A stretch of DNA of 64,000 nt from Stutzerimonas stutzeri (GTDB lineage: Bacteria; Pseudomonadota; Gammaproteobacteria; Pseudomonadales; Pseudomonadaceae), in assembly GCF_000935215.1 (NCBI RefSeq), contig NZ_JXXD01000027.1, forward strand, positions 39,517-103,516. The letters run 5' to 3'. This document shows, one piece after another, positions 9,027-18,050 of the stretch. How positions within the stretch are numbered: position 1 is the stretch's first letter; the number at the start of each line of letters is the position of its first letter. The notes under the pieces are model-generated. The model saw nothing but the letters and a program-made list of their open reading frames with translations, was not told the DNA's origin and did no database searches. Made by a program: the position numbers and the translations under genes.

Positions 9027-11437
9027 CACGGGCTCTCCTTGGCCTGGCCTTGTATGGGTAGTTCGAACCAGAAGCAGGCGCCCTGGCCGGGCTCGGATTC
9101 GAAGCCGATCTGCCCGCCCATGTGCTCGATCAGCTCCTTGCTGATCGCCAGGCCCAGTCCGGTTCCGCCTTGCTGGCGGCTGTCGGACGAGTCGGCCTGG
9201 GCGAACTTCTGGAATACCCGCGCACGAAATTCGTCGGAAATGCCCGGGCCCTGGTCTCGGACGCTGACCCGTACCCGGTCGTCACTGACCTGCGCCGACA
9301 GCTCGACCCGTTCACCGGCCGGGGAAAACTTCGCCGCGTTGGACAGCAGGTTGCTCAGCACCTGCTGTAGGCGCATGGCATCGACCGTCACGCTCACTGC
9401 CGGGCAGGCGCCGAGGTGCAGCTGCACGCCATGCCGTTCGGCATAGCTGCCGTTGCTGCGCAGGGCCAGCTCCAGCTGGGGTTGCAGCGGTTGTTCGAGC
9501 ATGTCGAAGCGCATCTTGCCGGCGTGCAGCTTGTCCATGTCCAGCAGGTCGTCGATCAGCGCGCTCAGGCGCTGGCTGTTCTGCTGGGCGATCTCCAGCA
9601 GTTCGTGCATCGACTCGGGCACTTCGCCCATGACGTTCGAGCAGATCAACGCCAGCGCGCCGGTGATGGACGTCAGCGGCGTGCGCAGCTCATGGCTGAC
9701 GGTGGAGATGAACTCGCGCTGCAGGCGTTCGATGCGCTTGCGTTCGGTGATGTCGTGCAGCACGACGACCGCGCCCATGCGCTGGCCATCGGAGGTGTAC
9801 AGCGGGTCGGCGTTGGACAGTACGTGCCGCGGTGCGCCATTGCTCAGCAGCACCATCTCGTGGTCGATGACGTGCTCGCCATTGAGGGCGCGGCGCAGGG
9901 GAATCTCTTCGGGTTTCAGCGGGGTGACGCCATCGGCGCGGTACAGCCGGTAATGGCGGGCCCATTCGCTCGGCGATAACGGGGCGACATCGGCGCCATG
10001 CCACTGCTTGGCCTTCTCGTTGAACAGGGTCAGATTGCCTTCGGCATCGCAGGCGATCACCGCTTCACTCAGCGCCTCGAGCAGGCGCCGGTTCATCTCC
10101 TGCTGTTTGTCCAGCTCCAGCTGCTCGGCCTTGCGCGCGGTGATATCGGTAACGAAGCCGTGCCAGAGCACCGAGCCGTCGACCTGCTGCAGCGGGGTTG
10201 CCCGCGCCTCGACCCAGATCAGCCCCTTGTGCGGGTGCTCGACACGGTGCTCGCTGTGCCAGGGCGTGAGTTCACGAGCCGCCTGGCGGATGCTGAGCAA
10301 CAGGGCGCTGCGGTCGGGGCCGTGGACCCGGCCGACGATCGGCGCAAAGCTGCTGGCCAGCTGCGCCGGGCTGAGCCCGTAGATCTGCTCGACCCCTTCA
10401 CTGACATAGGGAAAGCACGCCGGTCCATCGGCGCGCCAATGGAACTGGAAGAGCATGCCCGGGACCTGCGCGGCGATCTGCTGCAGGCGCAGTTGCAACT
10501 GCTCCTGATAGGCCAGGTCGTAGGCGTTGACCAGGTAGCCGCGCAGGTGCTCCTGCTCGTCATGGATCGCGGTCACGCCCAGCAGCACCGGCACCTCGTT
10601 GCCGTTCTGGTGGCGCAGGCGCCATTCGGACATGTCGCGCCGCCCGCGGTGAAGCGGCGCGGTCAGCACCGAGAAATCGGCCTCGAGCGGTATCTGCAAC
10701 TCGCTGGAGAGCAGCAGCGCCCGGCGCTGCAGTGCCTCCGGGCAGAACAGCGCAGCGGTCAGTGGATGGCCGACCAGCGCCTGTTCGCTGTAGCCGAGCA
10801 GGCGCTCGGCGGTCGGGTTGACGCTGGTGACGACGCCGTCAGGTCGGGTCACCAGTACCGCGCTGGAGGCACTGTCGAGGATCGCCTGTTGCAGTGCCGC
10901 CTGCTCGGCGTGACGGTGCGCCAGCAGATGCTGCTCGAACAGGCGGATCACCTGGCGTCCGAGGCGCTCCAGGGTCTCGCGCTGTTGAGCGCTGAGCCGC
11001 CGCGGCTGGCGGTCGATCACGCACAGGGTGCCGAGGTTGTAGCCATCCGGCGAGGTCAGCGGCGTGCCGGCATAGAAGCGGATATGCGGATCGCCGAGCA
11101 CCAGCGGGTTGTTGCAAAAACGCGGGTCCTGCAGCGTATCCGGTACCTCGAAGATCTCGTCGCCGGCGATGGTGTAGGTGCAGAAGGAGATCTCCCGCGA
11201 GGTCTCGCTGACGTCGAGGCCGACCCGGCTCTTGAACCACTGACGGCGGTCGTCGACCAGCGAGATCAGCGCGATGGGCGTGTCGCACATCTGCGCGGCA
11301 AGCGCGGTGAAGTCATCGAAGGCGCTGTCCTCGGGGGTGTCGAGGATTTCGTAGCGCAGCAACGCTGCCAGGCGTGACAGCTCGCGCGGCTGGACGGTGG
11401 ATGGCATCGGCGTCGTGCTGTGTTGCGGTGACTCCAT
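9026..11437 (-). CDS. GAF-PAS sensor histidine kinase (cytoplasmic)
   Basis: 803 residues with no membrane segment, so a soluble sensor. An N-terminal GAF domain (about 15-175; LISLVDDRRQWFKSRVG, GTLCVIDRQPR) is followed by three PAS regions (about 185-300, 320-435, 445-570; one has the PAC-type WHGFVTDITARK). Then come HisKA (STVSHELRTPLTSI) and HATPase_c (DQGPGISDEFRA, QGGTGLGLAIS). There is no receiver of its own; the adjacent single receiver is the likely partner. Its transmitter half closely resembles those of the kinases at 4006 and 11952, which supports expansion by duplication. Confidence 0.88.
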   Translation of the reverse strand: MESPQHSTTPMPSTVQPRELSRLAALLRYEILDTPEDSAFDDFTALAAQMCDTPIALISLVDDRRQWFKSRVGLDVSETSREISFCTYTIAGDEIFEVPDTLQDPRFCNNPLVLGDPHIRFYAGTPLTSPDGYNLGTLCVIDRQPRRLSAQQRETLERLGRQVIRLFEQHLLAHRHAEQAALQQAILDSASSAVLVTRPDGVVTSVNPTAERLLGYSEQALVGHPLTAALFCPEALQRRALLLSSELQIPLEADFSVLTAPLHRGRRDMSEWRLRHQNGNEVPVLLGVTAIHDEQEHLRGYLVNAYDLAYQEQLQLRLQQIAAQVPGMLFQFHWRADGPACFPYVSEGVEQIYGLSPAQLASSFAPIVGRVHGPDRSALLLSIRQAARELTPWHSEHRVEHPHKGLIWVEARATPLQQVDGSVLWHGFVTDITARKAEQLELDKQQEMNRRLLEALSEAVIACDAEGNLTLFNEKAKQWHGADVAPLSPSEWARHYRLYRADGVTPLKPEEIPLRRALNGEHVIDHEMVLLSNGAPRHVLSNADPLYTSDGQRMGAVVVLHDITERKRIERLQREFISTVSHELRTPLTSITGALALICSNVMGEVPESMHELLEIAQQNSQRLSALIDDLLDMDKLHAGKMRFDMLEQPLQPQLELALRSNGSYAERHGVQLHLGACPAVSVTVDAMRLQQVLSNLLSNAAKFSPAGERVELSAQVSDDRVRVSVRDQGPGISDEFRARVFQKFAQADSSDSRQQGGTGLGLAISKELIEHMGGQIGFESEPGQGACFWFELPIQGQAKESP

Positions 11438-11518
11438 CGTCGGCGCCTTGCTGGTTCGGTGAAGGGCGTCCGGGTCGGGTCGGGTAGCGTGGCACGACCG
11501 GGGCTTAAGCAGTTCTGC

Positions 11519-11905
11519 CTAGTATCGGCCACTCAGCCAGATGCTGCGAATCTGCTCGGCCAGCTGCATCGGGTCGAACGGCTTGACGATCACGTCGCGC
11601 GCGCCCAGCTTGCGCAGGTGCTCGATCTCGCTCGGCTGCACCTTGGCGGTCATGAATGTTACCGGAATCCGTTCCAGGTCGATGCGCTCGCGCAGCCTGA
11701 GCAGCGTCTGCGGGCCGTCCATGCCCGGCATCATCACGTCCAGCAGGATGAAGTCGGGGGCGAAGGCTTCGACTTCCTCCAACGCCTGTGCACCAGAGGA
11801 GCAGGACAGCACCTCGTATCCGCCAACGGCCTCCAGGGCCAGTTTGGTCACCGCCTGAATCGACGGATCGTCTTCAACGTGCAGGATGCGCCTTAGCTCG
11901 GCCAT
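11519..11905 (-). CDS. Single-domain response regulator
   Basis: 128 residues, one receiver: HVEDDPS, D56 in LLDVMMPGMDG, T86 in FMTAK, K108 in IVKPFDP. A good GGAGG lies just before the ATG. It sits 46 bases downstream of the start-proximal kinase gene (11952-14915) and 81 bases before the next kinase, matching the kinase-receiver alternation of the locus. It is clearly paralogous to the receiver at 8640-9026 (shared ILHVED-PSIQ-VT and GGYEVLSC/GGFEVLSC stretches). Confidence 0.87.
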   Translation of the reverse strand: MAELRRILHVEDDPSIQAVTKLALEAVGGYEVLSCSSGAQALEEVEAFAPDFILLDVMMPGMDGPQTLLRLRERIDLERIPVTFMTAKVQPSEIEHLRKLGARDVIVKPFDPMQLAEQIRSIWLSGRY

Positions 11906-11951
11906 TGTGCCTCCGGGGGTCGTTTGCGTGCGCGTCCGCTTAACGGAAGCA

Positions 11952-14915
11952 TCAGGATCGATCTTGCGCCAGCGGCGCGACTGGCAGTTCGCACCAGAAA
12001 CAGGCGCCTTCGCCAGGCTCGGAATCGAAACCGATCCGGCCGTGCATGTGTTCGATCAGTTCCTTGCTGATGGCCAGGCCCAGGCCGGTGCCTTCCTTCT
12101 GGCGGCTGTCGGAGGAATCGGCCTGGGAGAATTTCTGGAATATCCGTGTGTGGAATTCAGGGGCAATGCCCGATCCCTGATCGCGTACCGAGATTCGCAC
12201 CCAGTCATTGCGTCGCTCGCTGCCGAGCGTAACGGTGCCACCCTGCGGCGAGAATTTGACCGCATTGGAGATGAGATTGGCCAGTACCTGCTGCAACCGG
12301 TCGTCGTCTGCCATCAGCTGCACGTCCGGCGCTGGCAGCAGCTCCAGCGTGACGCCATGCTTGCTGGCGTAGCCCTGATTGGCGGCAATTGCCTGTTGCA
12401 GTTGCGCCGGCAGCGCATGCGCGCGCAGGTCGAGGGTCATCTTGCCGGCGACCAGCTTGTCCATGTCCAGCAGGTCGTCCACCAGGCGCCCCAGGCGCAG
12501 GCTGTTCTGGTGGGCGATGCTGATCATCTGGCGCATGTTTGGCGAGGGTTCGCCCAGGGCACCGCCGACGATCAGGCCGAGGGCGCCGGAGATCGATGTC
12601 AGTGGCGTACGCAGCTCGTGGCTGACGATGGACACCAGCTCACTCTTCATCCGCTCGATGCGCTTGCGTTCGGTGATGTCGCGCACCAGGCCGATGAATC
12701 GGCGCTCGCCGTGGTGGTTGATCTGCGACACGCGCAACTCGATGGTGAAGGTTTCGCCGGTACGCCGCAGGGCGGTGAGTTCGCGGTTTTGTTCCAGCGC
12801 GCGAGGTATGCCGCGTCTTTCGTAGGTCTCCAGATAGCCGTCGTGGGCGGAGCGGTCCGGTTCGGGCATGAGCATCGACAGGTTGCGGCCGATGACCTCC
12901 GCGGCGCTGTAGCCGAAGATATGTTCGGCGGCATGGTTGAAGGTTTCGATGATGCCTCGGGCGTCGATGATGATGATGGCGTCGATCACGTTGTCGATCA
13001 GCATGCTCAGGTAGCGCTCGCGCTCCTGCATCTCTTCCTTGGCCAGCGCCTGGTCGGTGACATCCCAGATGAAGCCGTCGCACCAGCCCACCGGGTCGTC
13101 GCGCTCGTGCAGTACGCGGGCTTTTTCGCGCACGTAGACGGTGCGGCCTTCGGCATTGATGAGGCGGTAGACGCCCTCGAAGGTGTCCTGCTCGGCGTGT
13201 TGCCGGGCCAGCTCGAGGTCGTCTGGGTGGATCAGGCTGGCGTAGCTGCGCACGCGGTCGCCGACGAAATCGCCGGCCGGGTAGCCGGTCAGGCGTTCGA
13301 TGCCGTCGCTCAGGTAACTCATGCGCCGGCGGCCGTCGTTGCGGCAGCGGTAGACCACGCCCGGCAGGTTGCTGACCATGGCGCGGAAGCGGCTCTCGCT
13401 CTTCTGCAGCGCGCGGGTGGCTTCCATCAGTTCGGTGATCTCAGTCACGAAGCCGTGCCAGAGCACGGTGCCGTCAGGACGTCGCTCGGCGGTGGCACGT
13501 CCCTCGGCCCAGAGCAAACCGCGTTGCGGATGCTGGATGCGGAACTCCACCGAGCCGGTTGTCGACCCAGCAGCCACACGCAGCAGTGCGGCTTTCAGTC
13601 GTGGCAGATCCTGCGGGTGAACGTGCACCAGGGCCTGGGAAGCATCTTCCAGTAGCCGCTGCGGGTCGATGCCGTACAGGTCACGTGCGCCCTCGCTGGC
13701 ATAGAGGAAGGCATAACGGCCGTTGGCGAAGCGCTTGAGCTGAAACACCACGCCGGGCAACAGGCTGGCGATCTTCTGTGCGCGGTCGAGCAGGCGCTGG
13801 CGGCGTCGGCCCTGCTGTTGCTGGCTGAACTGATGCTGCAGCTGCGCGCCGATGCGCCGTTGCAGCAGTACCGCCAGGGTCAGCAGCAGCGCCTCGGCGA
13901 TCAGCCAGGCCAGACTCCATTTGATCAGCAGCCGGCGCTCGGCCTGTTGGTGCTCCTGCTGCATCGCGGTGATGTCGCGCCAGACCAGCGCCGCTGCCAG
14001 CAGCGGCGCCGATGGCTGGGCCCGACGGTCGCTGTGCAGGGGAATCTGATTGAGCATATAGGTGCGGCCGTCGGCACTCAGCAGGCGCAAGGCCAGGCCG
14101 CTCTCCGGCTCGGGCAACATGCCTTGCTGCGCCCAGTGCAGTATCTGCGTCGCCGAATGCTCGATCAGCAGCCAGTCGCCGTCGCTGCGCAGTTGCACGC
14201 CACTGGGGGATTCCACGTCCGCCGCCTGCAGTGCCTGACGCTTGACCACCAGCGCCAGCCCGGCAGCCAGCTGATCGCCCAGCTCGGGCAATTCCGGCAG
14301 CACGTTGTAGCCGACTTCCAGGGCGCCGATGATCTCGCCGGACTCGCTGTCGGTGGCACGCAAAGGAACGATGGCGCGACTGCTGGCGCCGAGCGCATTG
14401 ACCTCCATGCCGTACTGCATGCTGCCTTCGCTCATCGCGCGGCGCAGCATCGGGCGCTGCGCCGCCATTGCGTCACCGAAGCGCTCCGGTTGCTGCATGC
14501 GCAGCAGGGCGACCCCAGCGTCGCTCCAGAAGATCTGCAACTGCAACGCGCCGTGGCGTTGCATGGCGCTCCAGGCCGGGCTCAACGCGGCGCGCAGACG
14601 CTGGCGTGCCAGCTCGATACGTGCATCGCCCATGGCCCGGCCATCACGTAGCGCCGTATCGATCTGGCGTACCTGGCGCAGCACTTCGGCATTGCCGGCC
14701 AGCGCCGTGGCGACCATGTCGGCCTGCCGTCGCTGATTGAGCTGCGCGCTCTGCAGCGCCAGGCTCTGCAGTTCGCCGTGGGTGTCGATTTCCAGGTGCC
14801 AGGCGGCATCGCGCGCGCGGTAGTCATTGAATGCCAGGCTACCGAACAGCAGCACGAGCAGCAGGCTGCCGAGCGTGAAGATCCAGTGGGGTGTGGTGAT
14901 GCCGGCGTTCGTCAT
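11952..14915 (-). CDS. Membrane sensor histidine kinase with PAS repeats
   Basis: 987 residues from the ATG at 14915. No strong ribosome binding site is visible; an in-frame GTG at 15047 would add 44 unconvincing residues. A membrane segment at about 9-28 (WIFTLGSLLLVLLFG), a periplasmic sensor region (about 30-325) and a second membrane segment near 330-350 (LIAEALLLTLAVLLQRR) are followed by three PAS/PAC regions (YASEGARDLYG, YLSDGIERLTGYP, HAAEHIFGYSAAEVIG). Then come HisKA (SIVSHELRTPLTSI) and HATPase_c (DQGSGIAPEF, GTGLGLAIS). It heads the 11.9-15 kb part of the phosphorelay locus and probably signals to the receiver gene just downstream. Confidence 0.85.
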   Translation of the reverse strand: MTNAGITTPHWIFTLGSLLLVLLFGSLAFNDYRARDAAWHLEIDTHGELQSLALQSAQLNQRRQADMVATALAGNAEVLRQVRQIDTALRDGRAMGDARIELARQRLRAALSPAWSAMQRHGALQLQIFWSDAGVALLRMQQPERFGDAMAAQRPMLRRAMSEGSMQYGMEVNALGASSRAIVPLRATDSESGEIIGALEVGYNVLPELPELGDQLAAGLALVVKRQALQAADVESPSGVQLRSDGDWLLIEHSATQILHWAQQGMLPEPESGLALRLLSADGRTYMLNQIPLHSDRRAQPSAPLLAAALVWRDITAMQQEHQQAERRLLIKWSLAWLIAEALLLTLAVLLQRRIGAQLQHQFSQQQQGRRRQRLLDRAQKIASLLPGVVFQLKRFANGRYAFLYASEGARDLYGIDPQRLLEDASQALVHVHPQDLPRLKAALLRVAAGSTTGSVEFRIQHPQRGLLWAEGRATAERRPDGTVLWHGFVTEITELMEATRALQKSESRFRAMVSNLPGVVYRCRNDGRRRMSYLSDGIERLTGYPAGDFVGDRVRSYASLIHPDDLELARQHAEQDTFEGVYRLINAEGRTVYVREKARVLHERDDPVGWCDGFIWDVTDQALAKEEMQERERYLSMLIDNVIDAIIIIDARGIIETFNHAAEHIFGYSAAEVIGRNLSMLMPEPDRSAHDGYLETYERRGIPRALEQNRELTALRRTGETFTIELRVSQINHHGERRFIGLVRDITERKRIERMKSELVSIVSHELRTPLTSISGALGLIVGGALGEPSPNMRQMISIAHQNSLRLGRLVDDLLDMDKLVAGKMTLDLRAHALPAQLQQAIAANQGYASKHGVTLELLPAPDVQLMADDDRLQQVLANLISNAVKFSPQGGTVTLGSERRNDWVRISVRDQGSGIAPEFHTRIFQKFSQADSSDSRQKEGTGLGLAISKELIEHMHGRIGFDSEPGEGACFWCELPVAPLAQDRS

Positions 14916-15231
14916 CGGCGGGCCGGCCAGAGGCGCGAGGTGCTGCGCTCGACGTACGACGTTTGCATGAGCCGCAACTTTCCAGGGCAAAAAAGAAACA
15001 ATGATAGCTCTATGCCAGTACGGCCGATAGCGTCTTTCGGAATGCACATCAGCATGGCGCTACGTGCCCAAAGCGTAGCGATTGCAGCCGAATCTGGCTA
15101 AAAAATCACCAGCTTTTAGACGGTCGGTCGGGCCGTTTCCTAGACTCGCCGACGCCTGGTGTTAGGCTGAAGGCAGGTGGACGCCAGCGGAGGTCGCTGG
15201 CGCACCGTTCTGCAAGAGGCACCCCGTTATT
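14916..15231. promoter_or_regulatory. Divergent intergenic region between sensor kinase and desA
   Basis: 316 bases without a gene, between two divergent starts, so it must hold promoters for both. Visible structure: an A-rich stretch around 14988-15000, a perfect 7-bp inverted repeat with 9-base spacing at 15058-15080 (CGCTACG / CGTAGCG) that could be an operator, and an AT-rich patch at 15099-15118. No convincing -35/-10 pair or known operator was found. Confidence 0.4.
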
Positions 15232-16422
15232 ATGTGGCACACCGGTTTACTCGACCTGTCGGTCTGGCAACTCATCGCGACCACGCTGCTGCTGACTCAC
15301 GTCACCATCGTCAGCGTAACGGTCTACCTGCACCGTTACTCGGCGCACCGCTCGCTGGAGCTGAATCCGGCGCTCAAGCATTTCTTCCGCTTCTGGCTGT
15401 GGCTGACCACGGCGATGAACACCCGCGAGTGGACTGCCATCCATCGCAAGCACCACGCCAAATGCGAGACCCCCGACGACCCGCACAGCCCGGCGCACAA
15501 GGGTCTGAGCACGGTGCTGCGCAAGGGCGCCGAGCTGTACATGGAAGAGGGGAAGAACGAGGAAACCCTGCGCATCTACGGCAAGAACTGCCCGGACGAC
15601 TGGATCGAGCGCAACCTCTATTCGCGCTTTCCCAATACCGGCATCGTGCTGATGCTGCTGATCGACCTGGCGCTGTTCGGCGCGCTCGGCCTCACCGTGT
15701 GGGCCGTGCAGATGATCTGGATTCCGTTCTGGGCCGCCGGCGTGGTCAACGGTCTCGGTCACGCGGTCGGCTATCGCAACTTCGAATGCCGTGATGCGGC
15801 GACCAACCTCCTGCCGTGGGGCATCCTCATCGGCGGCGAGGAGCTGCACAACAACCACCACACCTATCCGAACTCGGCCAAGCTGTCGGTGCGCAAATGG
15901 GAGTTCGACATGGGCTGGGCCTGGATTCGCCTGTTCAGCCTGCTGCGGCTGGCCAAGGTCAACCGTACCGCGCCGATCGCCCACCGCATCGAGGGCAAGC
16001 AGCAGCTGGACATGGACAGCGCCATGGCGATCCTCAACAACCGTTTCCAGATCATGGCGCAGTATCGAAAGCTGGTCATCGTGCCGCTGGTGCGCCAGGA
16101 ACTGGGCCGCGCCGACGCCACGCTGCGTCATCAACTGCGCCGGGCCAAGCGTCTGCTGGCGCGGGAGCCGAGTCTGCTGCAGCAGGAGCAGCAGGCGCAC
16201 ATCGACGACATGCTGGCGCAGAGCCAGTCGCTCAAGGTGATCTACGAGAAGCGTCTGGCGCTGCAGCAGATCTGGACGCGAACCAGCTCGAACGGCCACG
16301 AAATGCTGGCGGCGATCAAGCAGTGGGTGCACGAAGCGGAGGCCAGCGGCATCCAGTCGCTGCGCGAATTCGCCGAGCATCTGCGCACCTATTCACTGCG
16401 CCCGTCGGTCGCCATCGCCTGA
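15232..16422 (+). CDS. desA: Delta-9 acyl-lipid fatty acid desaturase
   Basis: 396 residues. Membrane di-iron desaturase that would introduce double bonds into acyl chains of membrane phospholipids using O2. The three histidine clusters are present: HRYSAH (34-39), HRKHH (71-75) and HNNHH (206-210), with hydrophobic segments around 12-33, 133-150 and 153-175. The C-terminal ~150 residues are a long, charged, helical extension (LRHQLRRAKRLLAREPSLL), as in the Pseudomonas DesA type. Gene order with the agu/spu block matches PAO1 desA (PA0286). The Shine-Dalgarno (AGAGG) is rather far from the ATG. Two hairpins follow the stop (16452-16481, 16509-16528). Confidence 0.88.
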   Translation: MWHTGLLDLSVWQLIATTLLLTHVTIVSVTVYLHRYSAHRSLELNPALKHFFRFWLWLTTAMNTREWTAIHRKHHAKCETPDDPHSPAHKGLSTVLRKGAELYMEEGKNEETLRIYGKNCPDDWIERNLYSRFPNTGIVLMLLIDLALFGALGLTVWAVQMIWIPFWAAGVVNGLGHAVGYRNFECRDAATNLLPWGILIGGEELHNNHHTYPNSAKLSVRKWEFDMGWAWIRLFSLLRLAKVNRTAPIAHRIEGKQQLDMDSAMAILNNRFQIMAQYRKLVIVPLVRQELGRADATLRHQLRRAKRLLAREPSLLQQEQQAHIDDMLAQSQSLKVIYEKRLALQQIWTRTSSNGHEMLAAIKQWVHEAEASGIQSLREFAEHLRTYSLRPSVAIA

Positions 16423-16451
16423 CCTTCCATCGGCTCAAGCACAAGGTCTGC

Positions 16452-16481
16452 AGCCGGCCGGAACTTTGCCTCTGGCCGGCT
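16452..16481 (+). terminator. Hairpin downstream of desA
   Basis: Perfect 8-bp inverted repeat AGCCGGCC / GGCCGGCT with a 14-base loop, 30 bases after the desA stop. No T-run follows, so it is only a possible terminator or mRNA-stabilising stem. Confidence 0.35.
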
Positions 16482-16508
16482 CTCTGAACAGCATTCTCAA
16501 CATGCAGT

Positions 16509-16528
16509 ACCGTCGCAATCGCGACGGT
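16509..16528 (+). promoter_or_regulatory. Perfect hairpin in the leader of the GGDEF gene
   Basis: ACCGTCGC-AATC-GCGACGGT, 8-bp perfect stem with a 4-base loop, ending 6 bases before the Shine-Dalgarno AGGAAG of the downstream cyclase. No U-tract. It could be an operator, a terminator stem for desA, or a leader structure affecting translation. Confidence 0.35.
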
Positions 16529-16546
16529 CGTTTCAGGAAGAAGGCT

Positions 16547-17545
16547 ATGCGGCTGGCGAGTAATCAGGGTGATTCGGGTATGGGCATGCTACCGGGCGGC
16601 GATGCGCAGACATTGCTCGCACTGATGCATGCGCGCGCGGAGGCTGCCCGCCTGGGCGAGCGCGAGCAACTGTTCAGCACCCTGCTGGGCGGCGTCAACG
16701 CCGTGCTCTGGGCGTTCGACTGGCAGGCGCAGCGGATGATCTACGTCAGCCCGGCCTACGAGCGCATCTTCGGTCGCTCGCCGGCCCTGCTGCTGGCCGA
16801 TTACGGCGAGTGGCGCAATGCGATCTATCCGGATGACGTCGAGTTCGCGCAGAAGAGCATGCTCGCCGTGCTCGACGAGGGCGCGGTGGAAACCCGCGAG
16901 TACCGCATCATCCGTGGCGACGGGCAGTTGCGCTGGTTGAGCGACAAGTGTTTCCTCGGCCGCCGCGCCGATCGTGGCCAGGGCCCGATCATCGTGGGTA
17001 TCGCCGAAGACATCACCGAGAAGAAGCAGCTCGAAGGCGAACTGCAGCGCCTGGCCACTACCGATGTGCTGACCCAGAGCAGCAACCGCCGGCACTTCTT
17101 CGAATGCGCCCGCGGCGAGTTCGAGCGGGCGCGGCAGTTTGCTTCCTCGCTGGCGTTTCTGCTGCTGGATATCGATGACTTCAAGCGCATCAACGACACC
17201 CACGGCCACCAGATGGGCGATCAGGTGCTGCAGAAGGTGGCCCGCTGCGGCGCCGCCGTGCTGCGCCAGAGCGACCTGTTCGGACGCATCGGCGGTGAGG
17301 AATTCGCCGCGGTACTGCCAGGCTGTCAGCCGGATCTGGCCGAACAGATCGCCGAACGCCTGCAGCGCGAGATCGAACGGGTGGTGTTTACCGCCGACAA
17401 CGGCGAGCGTTTCCGCGTCACCGCCAGCCTGGGCCTGACCTACCTGAAAGCCAGCGATCCCGAGCTGAGCAGCGTGTTCGCCCGCGCCGACGCGGCGATG
17501 TACACCGCCAAGCGCCTGGGCAAGAACCAGGTGATCGTCGGCTAA
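16547..17545 (+). CDS. PAS-GGDEF diguanylate cyclase
   Basis: 332 residues from the ATG at 16547, chosen because AGGAAG lies six bases upstream. An in-frame ATG at 16502 lacks such a site. A PAS_3-type fold covers about 35-160 (LWAFDWQAQRMIYVSPAYER, then PAC-like IVGIAEDITEKKQLE). The GGDEF domain follows (LLLDIDDFKRINDTHGH, RIGGEEFAAVLPG) with an RxxD inhibition site (RQSD) five residues ahead of GGEEF. It is predicted cytoplasmic and active in c-di-GMP synthesis. It corresponds in position to PA0290 of PAO1, which also lies between desA and the agu genes. Confidence 0.87.
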   Translation: MRLASNQGDSGMGMLPGGDAQTLLALMHARAEAARLGEREQLFSTLLGGVNAVLWAFDWQAQRMIYVSPAYERIFGRSPALLLADYGEWRNAIYPDDVEFAQKSMLAVLDEGAVETREYRIIRGDGQLRWLSDKCFLGRRADRGQGPIIVGIAEDITEKKQLEGELQRLATTDVLTQSSNRRHFFECARGEFERARQFASSLAFLLLDIDDFKRINDTHGHQMGDQVLQKVARCGAAVLRQSDLFGRIGGEEFAAVLPGCQPDLAEQIAERLQREIERVVFTADNGERFRVTASLGLTYLKASDPELSSVFARADAAMYTAKRLGKNQVIVG

Positions 17546-17589
17546 TTGCGGCGGGCTGGCCGGGCTGGCTTGCCCGGCGCGCTCTGCCG

Positions 17590-17970
17590 TCACTGGCCAA
17601 GCTGCTGCCCGAAGCTCTCCATCTGCTGCTTGAACTCGGTGCATTTGGCCTGACGCTCGGACGCGGGGACATCCTTCCACTTTGCCTCGCTCTCCTTGAC
17701 GCCGTCGGCAAAGGCCGTATCGAAAGTTGCCGGGTCCATCCCGGCGCGGGTCGCCTGGGTTTTTTGCTGCTCTCTATGCTCGGCAAGTTTCTCGTCGGTG
17801 TAGTCGTCGCAGACTTTAGCTGTCACATGCATGGCGCCACCAAACTTGGCCAGCTGCGCGTGCATGTTGGTCATCATCTGTTGATTCGGCTCCTGCGCCT
17901 GAGTGGTCGAGCTGATCAGCGTGAGCGCTGCGGCGAGCGCCAGGGATGGCAGGTGGATGGCTGAAGACAT
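17590..17970 (-). CDS. Small exported protein of unknown function
   Basis: 126 residues. A signal peptide (LALAAALTLISSTTQAQ) is cut near residue 25. The mature part is short, helical and charged, with two cysteines (VCDDYTDE and AKCTEFKQQM) that could form one disulfide. AGGAG lies six bases before the ATG. It is the first of three consecutive minus-strand genes for exported proteins placed between the cyclase and aguA. I do not recognise a family. Confidence 0.7.
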   Translation of the reverse strand: MSSAIHLPSLALAAALTLISSTTQAQEPNQQMMTNMHAQLAKFGGAMHVTAKVCDDYTDEKLAEHREQQKTQATRAGMDPATFDTAFADGVKESEAKWKDVPASERQAKCTEFKQQMESFGQQLGQ

Positions 17971-18050
17971 GATTGCTCCTATGATCGGTATTTGTTTATT
18001 CGGTGCGTGGCGAGGCCTCAGTGGTTTCGGCCTGATGGTTGTGATTCGAC

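Noticed and set aside
16502..16546. Earlier ATG for the PAS-GGDEF gene at 16502
   Set aside because: It would put the perfect hairpin inside the coding region and lacks a ribosome site; the ATG at 16547 has AGGAAG at normal spacing.
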